Below, one piece after another: positions 46,701 through 60,730 of a stretch of DNA of 64,000 nt. Numbering within the stretch: the stretch's first letter is position 1; every line of letters starts with the position of its first letter. The DNA is from Orthonyx spaldingii (lineage: Eukaryota > Chordata > Aves > Passeriformes > Orthonychidae), in the NCBI GenBank assembly GCA_013397795.1, contig VZTJ01000295.1, forward strand, positions 1,813,521 to 1,877,520. The letters are read 5' to 3'. The notes under the pieces were generated by a model, which was not told where the DNA came from, searched no databases, and was given only the letters and a program-made list of their open reading frames with translations. The translations under genes were made by a program, and so were the position numbers.

Positions 46701-49700
46701 AATATGGAGAAGTTAAATAGTTAATTTTTAGTAGGCACAAATCACATTTCCATCAAGTACAAGCAGTCAGCTGTTATTGTAGGTCACTAAGATACAATGA
46801 ATTATTTTCTGCAGTTCGTGGAAAACATTAGGCAGCTGTAATAAAGTCAATGGTATTTCCTTCCTTACTGAAACATTACTTCAGCAAATCTCCCTGTTTT
46901 GTTAAAACACCATTTCATGCTTGATAAAATTTCATTGATTTCTACTTTTATATATTTTTTGTTTTCTTTTATTGATTGCTTCAGATAGAGAGAACACCAA
47001 GGGAAAAATATCAGAAGTGACTTTTCATGTCAGATGGATGATGATTGAGCTAAACTAAAAGGATTGTAAACAGAAGGGGAGGGGAGCACTTCAGTGGCCT
47101 TTATATAACATAGATATTCAGTCCAGGAAACATACCACAACATAAATGTCTTTTTAAGACATTAAACTTAGCTTAAGCAACAGCTAGAGTATTTATACCA
47201 TAGTTCACCACATTTATTCTTCCTTACATATTTATCCATGGTTTATCTGTAGTAACATACAAACTTATATTTTCGATTTTTATCTTGTTTTATAAGCGTC
47301 TATTTAAATCCTTCCTTAAATAAAGTATTTTTAATAAATCCCTTTTGATCAGATAGTAATACATTTTTTCTTATTATTTTCTTTTAACATCTGATGAACA
47401 TGAACAATTGAAGGGGTCCTTGGAGTTCTGAATGAATCAATTAAGTGATGGTAAGTTTTCTCTTGGGACACTAATCAGTGTCAAAAGTCTCACAATATGT
47501 GAAATGAAGAAGAGACCTTGACTGTACATATGCAAAAACTGTTTCGCCAGCTGGTTGTGCGTTATCAGGGAAACACTTTTACTTTCCACGGGGAAACAGC
47601 AGCCTCAGTGTTTTAAAAATATGTGCTGTCCTATGGATTGGCTCACAAACAGTAGCAGCTGGACTTCAAGTTAGGTACCCATACTTTAGTAAGGAAATTA
47701 ACACTGCAGCAGAGGAATGAGAAAAATGTAGGAATTAGTAAGGGCTAGAGGGGCATGTTTGGATGGGAGATTATAGCATTTTCACTAGCTGGCCAGGGAC
47801 ACAGCTTGGATAAAACCTGCAAGGACCTTTGTAAAATGTTGTACTAACAATTCCATACTCACTTTTCTTAACAACACTGTATTAATAAGATGGAGTTTAA
47901 TTCCCCTCCTCTCTTTCAAACTATTTTATCTACCTCAAATATATGTCCCACTGAACATGAGTTTAAAAATGTCAGATCACATAGCAAGTCTTCCTGAAAA
48001 TTCAGGGCAGTATCCTTGATCCTGGAGAATTAATGATGTTTTATAAAAGTATTTTAAACTAACATTGCTGAAGTTGATAGATGCTAGCCCTCTCTTAAGA
48101 GGGATTGGCTAATTTGGAAGATATAAAAAAATTGTCAATCATGCTGTGAATTCTGGACTGGACATACATCAGGAGCAGCATTGAGTTAAGGGTATGTCGG
48201 TGTATGCATCATATTCAGATACGTTTTCTTCTGATCTTTGTACTCACTGCTGAAATATTCATTCCCTTTTACCGGAGTTCTGTTCGAGTTTATCAGCAGT
48301 GATAGTGGTAAGTGGCTCAGTCTATGTTAATGCTACTTTCTGTGTGCAGTTCCTAATTTGTTGCATATTTTACAGGGCTCTGAAAGAATATGTGGTGAAG
48401 TTAGCATAACCAAACTTACTTCTGCAAATCTTTTCTGCTCTTTTTTTTTTACATGCCATTCAATTTTTACTACCTCATTGAGCATTGTATGTATGAATAT
48501 ATCTTGCTGCAGTTTCTTAAAAAGAGCTGATCATTGGGAAGTTCTTCTGCCAGTGAAGCAACCAAGTCAATTGAACTGACAACCAATTTTAAGGTTGGAG
48601 AACTAATAGGAGTAGACTTGAGTCTAGTGTGGGGGTCTGCATGGACATACGCATACTCTGCCGTACCCTAAAGCAAGCTGGAGAGGTACAGCTGTAGGTC
48701 TCAAGGCACAATTGACAAAGCTGTGCCTTGGTAATATATTGATGCATTAACAATACAAAAGACTGCTTATCTTTACCAAACATTTCCAGAATTTAGGCAA
48801 GGGGTTACTAGTCAACTATTTAGTTAAGTCAAGCCAACATGGGAATTATCTGACCTTTATTATCACTTGTCTTTCACCTACATTCTAGAAATTGTTTTTC
48901 TTATTCTCTGTGGTCCCTACCCCATAATGAAATGCTGTTTGTGCCATAGCTTTAACACCAAGCAAACCCACAAAAAGCTGTGAAATTTACGTCTATAGAA
49001 AAAAAATGCTGTTAAGTAACATGTGATAAACTCTAAGTAACAGGTTTTGCAGCTTAAGTAACTTTATTTGCCAATAACCATGCCTTCATTCTTATCGTGA
49101 GAGCATTTCCATGTCAGAGCCTTATCTTTGCTGCAGTTAAACTGAGCAACTCATTATCAAGGTTAAGATCACTAGAGATCATTGGATGCTATAGTCTAAT
49201 CAGTATACCATAGGCCATTGCTTTTCACTCCTTCACGACTGTCCTTTATCTTGTCTTCAGCTAAACCATGTATTCTAAGAAGATATTTGGTTGTTCTTCA
49301 GGCAGATTTCTCCATTTCCCTTAGTAATTTCCTCCCTGTTTAGCTACCACCAAGGTGTATTTTTGTTATTCTGCTTCTTTATTCTAAGAAGTAATTTTTC
49401 AGCTAATCTAACCTTCTGCATATGAATTTTTTTGCTGTTGTGCAGTCAGAAGGTGGTATTGTCATGTCTTCTTCTATGTCTGTCCTCTATGTGATGTAAC
49501 TGAGCTCTAATCTGGGAACTATAGAGGACATGCATTCTTTTACTAGCTGTCTATAGCTGTTTTCACACCAAATATCTTTAGAAACTACCCTTATTACTGG
49601 TCTTGGGTTTAGGGGTAAGCAAATGATGAAAGTTAATTTACACCATTTTAAAAAATAGCCTCTAGCAAATACTGTGCTCAAAGTAATGAATATGAAATGA

Positions 49701-50108
49701 GCCTTTGTATAGATATCTTGGATACCTAATTTTATCTATTCTTTTGAGAAAAAAACCACCAAATATGCTTCATTGTGCTTCAACAAAATGCAAAATGCAA
49801 AATTCAAAATATTCCATCCCTGCTTATTCATCAGTCAGCCTGAAGTGGTTTCTTCTTCAGTCACTGTGCCTACAGGGACACTGATATTACTGTAGTGTTG
49901 TTTTAGTAATGCGTAAGCAGTGGTAGCTCCAACTGCACAAAACACCTCTAAAATGGTTTTTATATAGAACTTAATCACACAAGATCACCATACACAGTAA
50001 AAAGCAGTAGTTATCTTTTTGGAGTTCACACACCCAATTCAGCTATTAGGCTGAAGGTCCCAATACTTCACCTCACTTCTGTTGTGGAGGTTGGGTTTTA
50101 AATTCTCC

Positions 50109-50122
50109 AGTTTCAGTTTCTT
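50109..50122 (+). promoter_or_regulatory. Second consensus ISRE, about 12.6 kb downstream of SAMD9L
   Basis: AGTTTCAGTTTCTT has the same 14 bases as the SAMD9L promoter ISRE at 31909. The flanks differ (CTCC before, AGGTACC after). No gene is recognised on either side, so it may be a distal interferon-responsive enhancer, the relic of a lost promoter, or chance. Confidence 0.45.
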
Positions 50123-50847
50123 AGGTACCTGGACAGTCTCCTAGGGTTTCCTAGCATCTAGTGAAGAGACATAAGCCCTGTCAGAGGAGTCAAAGCATTT
50201 ATTTCAGTCACAGTTCTGCTGTGATCAGCTTCTACATTTCCCCTCTCATCCAGTTCTTGCTTAGAACAAGAAAAACACAAATCTGTGGTGAGCACTGGCT
50301 TTGGCAAGGTCATCATTTGCCTGTGAGTGAGTCAGTCACAGCTCCACTCAGTCACATCAGTGCCGATCTGATACTGGAGTAGCTGAGAGCAGTGTCCTCT
50401 GGAAAGCTCCACAAAGAGAGAGTGAGAAATAGCAGGGTTGGTATTTGTGGTCAATACTCCTTCGTGCAGTTTGTTATCAGCAGTATAAGGTCGTTTGGTC
50501 TAGCGGGTCATTGTGGGGATTGCCTAAACAAAAGAAAGAAAATAACACGTCCCCAGTGTAGGGACAGACCATGCAAACACGGTGTTTTGTTAGAATCAGG
50601 GCACGCTCCCCCTCACACACAGCCCTGCAGTCAACTCTAAAGGTATCAGAAGGCCGGTCAGCCAGGATAAATGCATTCAGCAAAACTAAACAGAAGGTTA
50701 CCATCATCCAAAAGCAATAATAAGAACCTAAGGACTTCTAGAAAGCCAGAAAGTCATTGTTACTTCAGAATCAATTCCTAGAACAGGATGTTGACTGTTC
50801 AACAAAAACCAAAGGAATAACATATCTTCCCTTTACCCCCTGCCCCT

Positions 50848-50863
50848 CCCCCCCCCCCCCCCC
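50848..50863 (+). repeat. Poly-C run (16 C)
   Basis: Sixteen consecutive C within a C-rich context from about 50837. The run length is likely to be uncertain in sequencing. Confidence 0.9.
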
Positions 50864-51622
50864 TCCGACAATCAAGGAATCAAGGTTAAAAATATGCCTG
50901 GTTAGGAAGCAGAAATTTTTTAATATTCCTAGAACTGAAAAGTTTAATGTGATAATATTTAGCCAGATAGCCCAGATATATAAATGTTAGTCAGACTGCC
51001 TGGAAAGTATTTTTTTGCACCTGAAAAGAAGCTAACTCAGAACTGTGTGTTTCATCTTCAGTACAAACTTTTTTTCTACAATGTTTCCTTTTTTTCTTTC
51101 CTTACAGTTTTTTTTTCTGGACATATAATATAGGGGGGAAATAGTCTCATATACCAACAGGTAGACCAAGTATTTCAGTATAACAAAGTATACTGATGTC
51201 ATTAGTCCTAAGAGGGCTTAGGTTAAAAAGGGAAATGTTCACAAAGAGCGTAACAATTATATACATATATATGTAACATTAACATTATTGTGTGCTAAAA
51301 CTAGGAATCAATCATGCCTCTTGGCTGACAGGCTGAGCGCTTAATCTTGAATATAGGTCCCAGCAGACAGTTTAACTTTTGGATACTCTCCATTTGAGAG
51401 AAAGGCAGACTTAGACTGTTGCTACATGAGATCCTCCACAAACACAGGGAGTTATTTTCTTTGCAGCATTTCCACTGGAATCTTACATAGCTTGCACACA
51501 CCCTTTCACTGCAGCTGTACTGGGTAAGGCTTGCTCAAAGTGAAGTGAAAACCATACACCTGTTTCAGCTCACACGTATCTGCAGAAACATACTTCCTTT
51601 ATTTTGCCTCTGCCTATCACTT

Positions 51623-52425
51623 TGTCCTAGTTTGAGGACAGGTGTCTGCTAAGGAAGGCAGGAGCCTCCCTGGAAATAGGAAATGTAATCCCCTTCCCTC
51701 CGACTTAGTATAATTTTGAAATTAAAGGGGCTTTCAGGCAAGGTTGTGGGACAAGGAATAACAGTTCTTTACTACTATGTGTATATATATATCAAGACAG
51801 ACAAACAACAACAATGGCAACCACAACAAACAAGAACAGAGCAAACCCCCAGTCCAGTCTCTTCTTGCTCCCTGTTAGCAGTTGGGCAGGACGGGTGCGA
51901 TGGCTCCTCCTCGGCTGCAGGGGGCGCTGTAGCGCAGGTCTCGGCTGTCTCTCCCTGGCAGTGATGGCAGCCGTGGCCCCAGCAGGGATGGAGCCTGGAC
52001 TTCTTGTAGGCAAAAACCCCGAAGCTGCAGCAGGGGTCCGGCAGGGCTGGGCAGGGCAGGGCAGCCCGACTCCCAAGCCACGGCTGGCAGGGGCTGGCTC
52101 CGGGAGAGGCAGGCAGGCAGCAGGAGCCAGGAAAACTCCACAGTGGTGACAAGCAACGGCAGCTTCCCTCTCTTCTGAATGCCGAGAGGCAAAGAGGGCG
52201 AGCTACTGCTCCCCTTCCTTTTTCCCAGCCCCAGCTGTCCCGAGATCTCTGCCTCCTTCAAGAGGGAATGTCCAAATAAGGGAATAGCTACTTACAAGTT
52301 TTTTTACTCGACTGGTCTTTCTATTGTTTTTCCTAAGCACCCAGTCGTTATGGTGTCTTAGCAATGTATGGGCAAAAAATTCCCTAAGATAAGAGAAACA
52401 AAAAGAAGGAGTCCAAACCCCAACA
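51623..52425 (+). mobile_element. Solo LTR of the same ERVL-like family (copy 2)
   Basis: Same family and orientation as 30747-31846, but shorter (about 803 bp). It starts TGTCCTAG and ends CCCCAACA, with flanking 5-mers CACTT and GACTT (one difference), consistent with a 5-bp target-site duplication. A TA-rich stretch occurs at 51779-51792. No internal retroviral region is attached. The several 60-128 codon frames on both strands (51716-52361) come from LTR sequence, including GC-rich parts conserved in copy 1, and are not host genes. Confidence 0.8.
51913..51931 (+). promoter_or_regulatory. CTCF-like motif inside LTR copy 2
   Basis: GGCTGCAGGGGGCGCTGTA closely matches the CTCF core CAGGGGGCGCT. 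The same position in copy 1 has the variant GCGCGG. This suggests the family carried the motif when it spread. Binding is inferred only. Confidence 0.45.
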
Positions 52426-54564
52426 GACTTCTACACAACCCTCATTATCACCATTATTGTGACTATTCAGGAAGCATGGGGATGCCATGCAATATCATAA
52501 CACAGATGTCTTATGGTCTTTGTATATGATGATTCTGTTCAGTTGTATATTATGTGCCCTGCTGTAGTAGAGTGTATTGCTAAGAGCTTGAAACAGAGCA
52601 TACTAATTCTGCACCCCAGTGAAATCACAAGGGAAAAATACATTATTCCATGTATGTCCCAGCTGAGATTTAAAAGTTTGGGAGATGTTGTGTATCTAGG
52701 CAATGAAATTGAAACCTGTCTTTCTGGTCTTCTGTGACATGGGAACTTCAGCTGTATTAATAGTTCATTTCAGGAGTTTTCAGCCTTTTTCTTGCTGGAA
52801 TTTTGGCAGTTCTTTTAAACTTTCCTCTTTTCATATTATTTAAAGAGTGCTGCACACAGAATTTCTAACCTTTGAGACTCACATCAAATACAATACACTT
52901 CAGCATTTTCACCTCTTAAAGTTTTTAAAGCCTGTGTGCTAACTTCTCTTTCCATGCATCTTCAAGCAGTTTCATTTGGATAGCTGAGTCAAGAGGAAGG
53001 TTTTCATATAGGTCTGTGGCACCTCAAAAGAAAAATTCTAAGTTTATAACATGTGGTGTGCCTTTCCATTATGGGTATAGTACAAGCACTTCTACAACTA
53101 TAGAAATGCACGCTTTTATTTGTACATGAACAGCATGTATGAACCAAGATTAAAACAGGACATCAGTTGAATGGAAGCAGTAAGAGGACACAGGTATATG
53201 TGAGGCAGACTATAACCAAATTATACAAAGGCAAGGAGAAAATAGAACTGAGAAGGCAGACATCTCTGTGCCACCAGTGGATCCTATTAGGATAGCTAGC
53301 CTTGTACCCTGCTCACCAACTCAAACCTTGTCATGAGGTCGGAGTATGTTCTTTGTCTTCTGTGCCAGAAGAAATTTACCATTTCTATTTAATAATAATG
53401 ACAACAACTTATTTTCAGCAACAACTGCCTATATTAGTGCTTCATGATAAAAGGAAAAAAGCACTGGAATCTTGTGAGGGTGAGCTACAACTATACTACT
53501 ACACAGAACACATTTGGAATTTTTTTTTGCCACTGGGCAGGATCTGCACAAAAGACACAAACATTAGCTTAAGGAATAAGTGTAACTTACTATAGTGCAA
53601 AACTGCAAAGAACCACGAAAGGATAAGCTAAGCAATGCAACTAATCATTACTACAAAAGATTGCCTATAGTGGTTAAGTAAGATACATCACCAGTTACTC
53701 TAAAACTCTACCATCGTCTGGAACCAGACATCAACTGGGGGAGCCCAGCTCTCAGCAAAGGACTGGAGAGCTGCTCCCAGTAACTGGAAAATCCTGTGCG
53801 GTGCATTCACCCACAGGCAAGGCTTCCAACTTTGCTGAGAGGGCCCAGCTATTATATTGCTGAATAAACACACTACCATAATTTCTAATGCAGGAACATC
53901 TGATTTCATCCTCCTCTTGGGTTCCCCCCAAAGCAGGGCTCAAGGAGGAACCAAGGGATTGTCTTTGATCCCACACCTTCAAACAAGGCCAGATGTCTGA
54001 TTTTGTGGCCTTGTCCAGCTTCTAAATAGAGAAAGGTAAATACATGTTTTGCTAATGAGTGGATACAAATATCATATGCTAATAATACTTCATTAATGAG
54101 TGGATACATATAACATTTCATTGGAAGGTTCATCTAGAGGTGAACTTCGGCTCAAGGCCTGTTGTTCAGGCCTCACTCAGGGCCTGAGGTTCAGGCTGTA
54201 ATACTTCAAATTGTTCTCTTGTTCTGATGCACATTTAAGCCATGAGGTAAACAAAGGGAGTTAGCTATATGTTCATACATCTTATTTGTCTTTCATCCAG
54301 CACAGGGTGGACACACGTGACCTATCTACTGTAGACAGTCACTATTACAATGGTTCACAGTGCACATCAAATGCCGTTCCAAAATACTGGCTGGGGAACT
54401 GCTGACAAGCACAAATGAAAACCATGTCAATGTAACAATTAAACAGTATGGAAAATTGGGTGTCCTGGCCCTGCTTGATTGTTAGTATAGACAAAGTGAA
54501 AAGTGCCAAGAGCAGATTGTATGGAAACAACCATATTTCTGAAATTCTGAACTGTTGAGTGTTA

Positions 54565-54640
54565 TGAAGCACTGGAGCAAATTGCCAAGAGAGGCTGTGA
54601 AATTTTCAACCTTGGAAACATAAAAAACTCACCTTAAAAA
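54565..54640 (+). mobile_element. CR1 LINE fragment
   Basis: The phrases 'gaagcactggagcaaattgc', 'caagagaggctgtgaa' and 'ttcaaccttggaaacat' match the CR1 segment just upstream of its 3' end ('gggttgcccagagaggttgt', 'tctccatccttggagatatt'). Diverged and short. Confidence 0.6.
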
Positions 54641-57600
54641 GCGTCATTAGGGAGCCTCCACAATGAAAACTACCACAAATCTGATCTCACAAGTGTTGAA
54701 CAGAAAAGAATGACTCCCTTCAACCTGACAGCTACACTTCTGCACACATCGGCTGCTGAAGGAAGTGAACTGAGGTAACATGAACATCTGTACTCAATAG
54801 TACCCATATACTCACCGTTTCTAAGGCTGGACACCTGAGAACACCTTGAGAAGGGTTAGGGCTCACAGGGAACTAAGGGCGAGGAAGAGTAGTGGTAAAC
54901 TGAGAAGCTTGCTGAGAACAAAGTTAACCAAAATTGATACCATTTTACGGATGCAGGGCTTAACAAAATATGTTTCATCTAACTTAAATAGTCTCACTGA
55001 TTTGTTCAGCTGATATAAATAGTGCACGCATTTATTTCTGAAGTACAATTCATAAGGGTAACATTAAGCTAACAAATCTTTTTGGGGGGAAATCTATATC
55101 CTCATTACTCATCTGAGTCAGGCCAAAGAAATGTCTTTAACTGTTCTTTTCACTTCTGATATTAATTTTTGTATTTGAATACAATATGTTTGTTAGTTGG
55201 GGAAAGTCCAGCAAACCAAAGACGAGTTTTATTGTACCATTCAAGAGCCAACTAGAGCTGAAACAATTTTATACCTAATAGCTGGAAATAAGGCAAGCAT
55301 AAGAAACTATGAGCAGTTTGTTACACTCTGTGTCTCAGTCTTTCTCTGTGAATCAGAGGAGCTGAGCCTTGCTTTATACCACTGTGGGTCAGAAGAAAAT
55401 CCACTAATCTCAATGAAATGACAAATGCAACACCTGAATGTGTTGAACCAGAGTCATACCTAAGAGGAGGGCTTTTCACCTTCAAAGACTGGATTGGGTT
55501 TTATATAGACTGTATTTAGTAACAAAATACTGATCTTCGTAAATAAATTTTGGAATTATATGAGAAAGTAAGGGAAGTTTGTTGGAATTCAGGAATGTAT
55601 AGAAAATCCATAGCTGGGGACTGATTCAGCACAGACGGAAATTATGCAAACTCTAAATCCAGTCACATACAATAGGAATAACCATGTCACGTGACAGCCA
55701 ATAAGAAAAACTGCTAGGGTACTTTTAAATCATTAGAGAATTTGGAAAGAATAAATATTGAAAATTACTTTCCTAGTTGCAGTAAAATGCTTTGGAAAAA
55801 AGTTAAGAAAAAAAGAAAATATTAAAGAGATTATAATAGAAGACAAATCACCAGATCAGAGGAGAAATTTGAAGATCAAAAAAATACATAGTAATCTATA
55901 TAAAGTCAGTAAATCAGTAAAGAAAAATCATTTTTAAGTTAGAATGATTTGTGGTGGTATAGATACAACACCCCAATTCAATATTTCTAGGAACGAAATC
56001 GATATCTGTTGTGAAAATACAGTTTTAGGTATATTAGAGGAAGAAAATGTGCAAACCACAAGGTTATAGACACTACAGACAGAAAAAAATTAATTACAAA
56101 TAATGTATATGTAAATATTTAAAATTAAATTATTAAGTAAGCTTTGAACTTTTGACTACAGCAGAAAAATGCCTAAAAGGCAACTGGCAGGGGAATAAGT
56201 GCAATTCTGAAATCAAAAATGTAAAAATTCATGGAAATTAGGACTCGTTCCTGGAAACTGTAGTATTTTTATTAATGCATACTTCCAGAACTTGAACGGG
56301 TAAACCAGGAAGACGTTAATCAATGGACTTCAAGCATATGAGAAAATCTTGGAAACAATCGTAAAAGATATGGTATGGCAGTAGATGGAAAGTACATTTT
56401 ATTGCCTCAAGCAAATGCTTAATGATTTCACAGAGCTCTGAAGACACAGCTTCTTGCACTGAGTAGCCGCAGGAAACAAAACTGCAAAAGAGAACTTGAC
56501 AGCCCAACCCAATATCAACACAGAATGAGAAAGGCTAGAATAAGAAACAATGTGCTTAAATAAGAACCAGTTTGAGAGAAGGGCAGGAAGAAGTAGGCTT
56601 GAAGAAACAATATCAAAAGCAATCAGAAGTGGGACTGAAACCTTAAACAATGGCCAGGACACTCTGCCACATAGTCCTGGTGTAAATGGATTACTGTGGA
56701 AAATCAGTCCACTCCAACTGGGTAAAAAAAGTATGAAGGTAGGGTAAAAAAACTATGAAGGAGAAAAAATATTAGTTTAAAAGTAAATGACTAAACAAAT
56801 GCATATCCATGTGGTTGCAGAAATTACTGAAGTTTTGTAACCCAAATGGTAAAACAAGATAATATCCCCAATCTGACAGGCCTTGAATACCTTGCACACA
56901 GTAAAACAATACCAAATACTTCTCTGCTGTTGAGGACAAAGACATAATTTCTGGTCCTTCTTGGGTGTGAGAACTGGATATTTTCCCATGTATATCTGTC
57001 ATCTGTATTTTGAAGGGACAGTGGGGCAGGACAGCACACTGCACTCAGTCATCACCCTTGCCTTGCTAAAATTTTTCACTCTGCTGGACAGGACACAGAA
57101 GACTCCTTTTCATACTTTTTTTTGTTATTGTGGTATTTTTGATGTTTTTCTGCTAGATGTCTCTGTAATGGTACAGGGAGCTTCCACACGTGTGATCACT
57201 AGGGATATCTGTTCCCCACGTTGGGAAGATAATTGTGGGTTTAGCCTACAAGTAACCACTCTGCTTACAACGTAATGCAGGAGGAAGCCTTGGGGCCAAA
57301 ATTCCCTTTGTCACAGAACTACTCCAAACATGTGCCAGTATTTGGGGAATAGAGAAACAACTCTTAAAAAAAGAGGTAGGGATCCCACAACTGCAGCACT
57401 GACATGCTGCAAAGAGATGGATTATCTTGTGCTAAGGGTGTGCACTGAAATGGCACTAAGACTCTTGAACAAAGCATGGAAACTACCTCCCTTCTGCTCC
57501 ATACTGACATGCTGCAAGGATTCTCGTGGGGGTTCTTTTCTTACTCATATCTGTAAATAGAAACTTAGATCTAAGCTGTCCTTGTGCAACTTGGTTAACT

Positions 57601-60600
57601 CACCAGCCACTGTCTCAGATGGGGTATTCAGAAATCACCCCAGACAGGGAATTTGCCAAAACCTCCACTTGCATTCCTTGTCGTCAGTGCCAAATAACTA
57701 AAGCCTCCACTCACCTCCAACTCACGTGTACCTTCTAGTTTGTTCCTACAGAAACCAGTTAAGCATTCAGGTCCTCACACAAGACATTATTGGAGCTGTA
57801 AATATGAAATGCAACAGCTTAAACTGAAGTTCTGCAGAGGTGGTTACCACAGCTTATGTCCTCTCTGGACTAGGTTAAAAGATTTTCATTTTGCCATTGT
57901 AAAAATATTTCAGCAACAGGAAATAAAGGGCTTTTGCACATCCTTTTTCACAGCTGTGTACATTGCACGGTTGTGCACATTGCTGAAATCTTAGTTATAT
58001 ATGGGGAAAAACAGATTCTCAGCAGATGTAATGAAAAACTAGAGAACTTGTACAGCGATCACAGTTCCCTTACTCCAATGAGTGAATTGTTTATAGTGTT
58101 TAGTGTAAAATAGAGGTCAATCAGAGATTGTTATGTTCAAAGTTCATACCAACAGTGACTCCTTTAAGAAACTGCTCATTTTCTTTCACCACGGCAATTT
58201 AAAAGCTTCCTCATAAATATTTGTCATCCTTCCAATCTGAATCTTGGAAATAACTGCTGCAAACAAACTTGTTGGCCTGGCCTACCAAGTCTGCAGTATT
58301 TGGACTATTTTGCCTCTTTTTATGTCACCCGGTCAATCCATATGGTTCATCGAAGATGCCAGCCTGTTATTTCCCATTATCTGCTACTCTCCAGTCTGTT
58401 TTCCGTACTTTTCTCCCTGGTGTTTCCTATGTGTAATCTTCAGAGGCTTTGGTCCTCTGCTGGGTCACAGAACCTTATTTTCTGCACTATAACTCTCTAA
58501 GACTTGTTTTCAAAACAGTTTCTTTATCTGCAGTGAACTAAGTGATTGAAAATAGCAAACCTGAGGGTCACTTTCTCAAAATTGACATTGTCAAGATGTA
58601 TTTGGTTGCTATTATGGCTGGTTTGTTCTTTTTTTCCTGTCTTTTCAGTCTATCCAGGCAGTCTTTAAAATAGGATACCTTCTCTGGTGTTTGCATAGTA
58701 TCCATGAAAACAAATTATTATTTGTTCTAGTAAATACAAAAAATAAATAGTTATTATAAATAAATATGCTACTGTAACAACCCTAGAAAATGCAAACTCT
58801 GTCATTTATATGGAAGCCATAGAAAGAATAGTAATTCAGAGCCTTCAGTTCCAAATGTGGTTTTACAGACTTCCCATATTACACTTTGTTCTGAAAGAAA
58901 CCTGAGCACCACACAGGATCTGACCTTTACATGAAATCAATGTGACAAATTTATGTTTGGCCAAATTTTGTTAGTGGAGTTAGGCCAGATACAGAGTTGG
59001 CTCTGTGTCTCTAGTCCTAGCCCGCCTGGAACAAAAGTTAGAAACCATAACAATTTCTGTTAAAGGTCTTGGATTTGTCTTACACATGTTCAAAAGCATC
59101 AAGCTATTTCTCTGAAATAACAAATAACTGAAGTCACTGTTAGCATTTCTTCCTTCCAAATATAGGCCCAGTGTAAGGATTTTGTCGACTTTATGCCAGT
59201 TAATTCTGTTGACTTCTCTAAATGACATGACTTTAAAAATCATTATTATAGTGAAGTTATACTAAACACTCTACTATACTAAAATTTCTTTGACACACAT
59301 ATATTACTAGTTTACTTACTCTCTATGTTATTTGAAGTTAAGTGTTAACATTTATTACAGCAAATTTCATTATTTTTGCATATGATCATATTTGAAAATG
59401 TGCATATTTTCTGTGTCCATATCTCTTAAACAGTTTTCATTTGCTGCCATAAAATCAATATTCTGTCTATGTGTTGTAATGCTAGTTTTTCATACTAGAT
59501 CTTTTTTAACATAAAAGTTAATTACACTGCTCAAGAAAAAGGTCTTCCTTTTACATTGCGCTTTAGGAAAGAAACTGAAAAATATAGCTGTAGCCAGATC
59601 TCTCTAACACTGTTAATTGTTGTTTGATTTGACAATGCAAAGGGAAGTTGAGAAAACTATCTCTAAAAATCCCATGTCATAACAGTTGGTAGTTGAATTT
59701 AAGGAATCATTCTTTAATTAACTATAGTAAAACCCATATCCCTAAAGTTCTGTGGACATCATTCTTCTAGATGTAGCCAAATAAATGAAAATGCTCCCTA
59801 TTTTATTCTCATGTGAATATTGAACTGAAAGCAAATATACATCTTTTGTGGCTGCTGCGGAGTTATACATATTACAATTGAGTTGGGATTATTTTTTAGT
59901 TATTTGCTTTCATTCACAAGAGCTTTCCTGTTGATGTTTGCTGTCACAAATATGCAGTCAGATTTCTGACAAAACTGTCAAGAGTTACAGTTGAGTTTTC
60001 CAGGCAGAGCTACATGGTTGCAAACAGAGAGTAAGCTACATGAGTTTCTTCTATGTTAGCCAGTTTCTTAAATATATGGTATTTTAATTTAGTTTTGAAC
60101 AAGCATTCAGTCAACATGTCTGTTAATACACAAATATCCTAGACAGCATTTAGCATCTGATACTCAGCATCATGTTTAGAGACCATTAAGTTTAGCAGGA
60201 CTTTGAGCTTGGTACTCTGATATGGGTTTATCAGTCTACATATGCTTCATAGGGTTTTGCACCTTTTCCAGGCCATTTTTAGGCACGACTGTTCTATATT
60301 ACAGTAAACTGAACTTGAAGCACACAGTCAAACAGTGAGCTGAGCCACATGGTGATGTAATCTCGTCGCACTTTTGGCTTCAAATGTCAACGTGATTATA
60401 GAGGATGAAGAAGTGTGTGATTAGAAACTGGTGACACATACCAGTATTTTAAACAACCATTCACTGATGAACCACTGAGATGTTAAGCATGCCCATCCTA
60501 CTTCAGTGGATGATCTTCAGGGTCATTTGTATTCACAGTCACCATTGACAACAGCTACCTCCTCACACTATTACAGAAGTATTATGTGTCTGTCTTTTTG

Positions 60601-60651
60601 GTGCTGTACAATTGCATGCAATGGCAAGCTATCTAAACCCCAAATATTGCT

Positions 60652-60730
60652 CAGCCCTGCGTCAGCAGGGAGGTTGGACCAGATGACCCATTGCAGTGCC
60701 TTCCAGTCTTACCCACTCTGTGATTCTGTA
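60652..60730 (+). mobile_element. CR1 LINE 3' end fragment
   Basis: 'ggaggttggaccagatgacc', 'attgcagtgccttccagtc' and the tail CTGTGATTCTGTAT fit the CR1 3' terminus in + orientation. Confidence 0.8.

Larger units (their letters stand above)
40121..51622. other. Gene-free sequence right of SAMD9L
   Basis: No coding exon, RNA gene or well-preserved repeat is recognised apart from the listed sites. Open frames of 60-148 codons lack motifs and splice context. By mammalian gene order this should be the spacer towards CDK6, but no CDK6 kinase exon is visible. Confidence 0.6.

Noticed and set aside
51716..52361. Overlapping 60-128 codon frames on both strands
   Set aside because: LTR copy 2 sequence; no retroviral protein domain or host motif.
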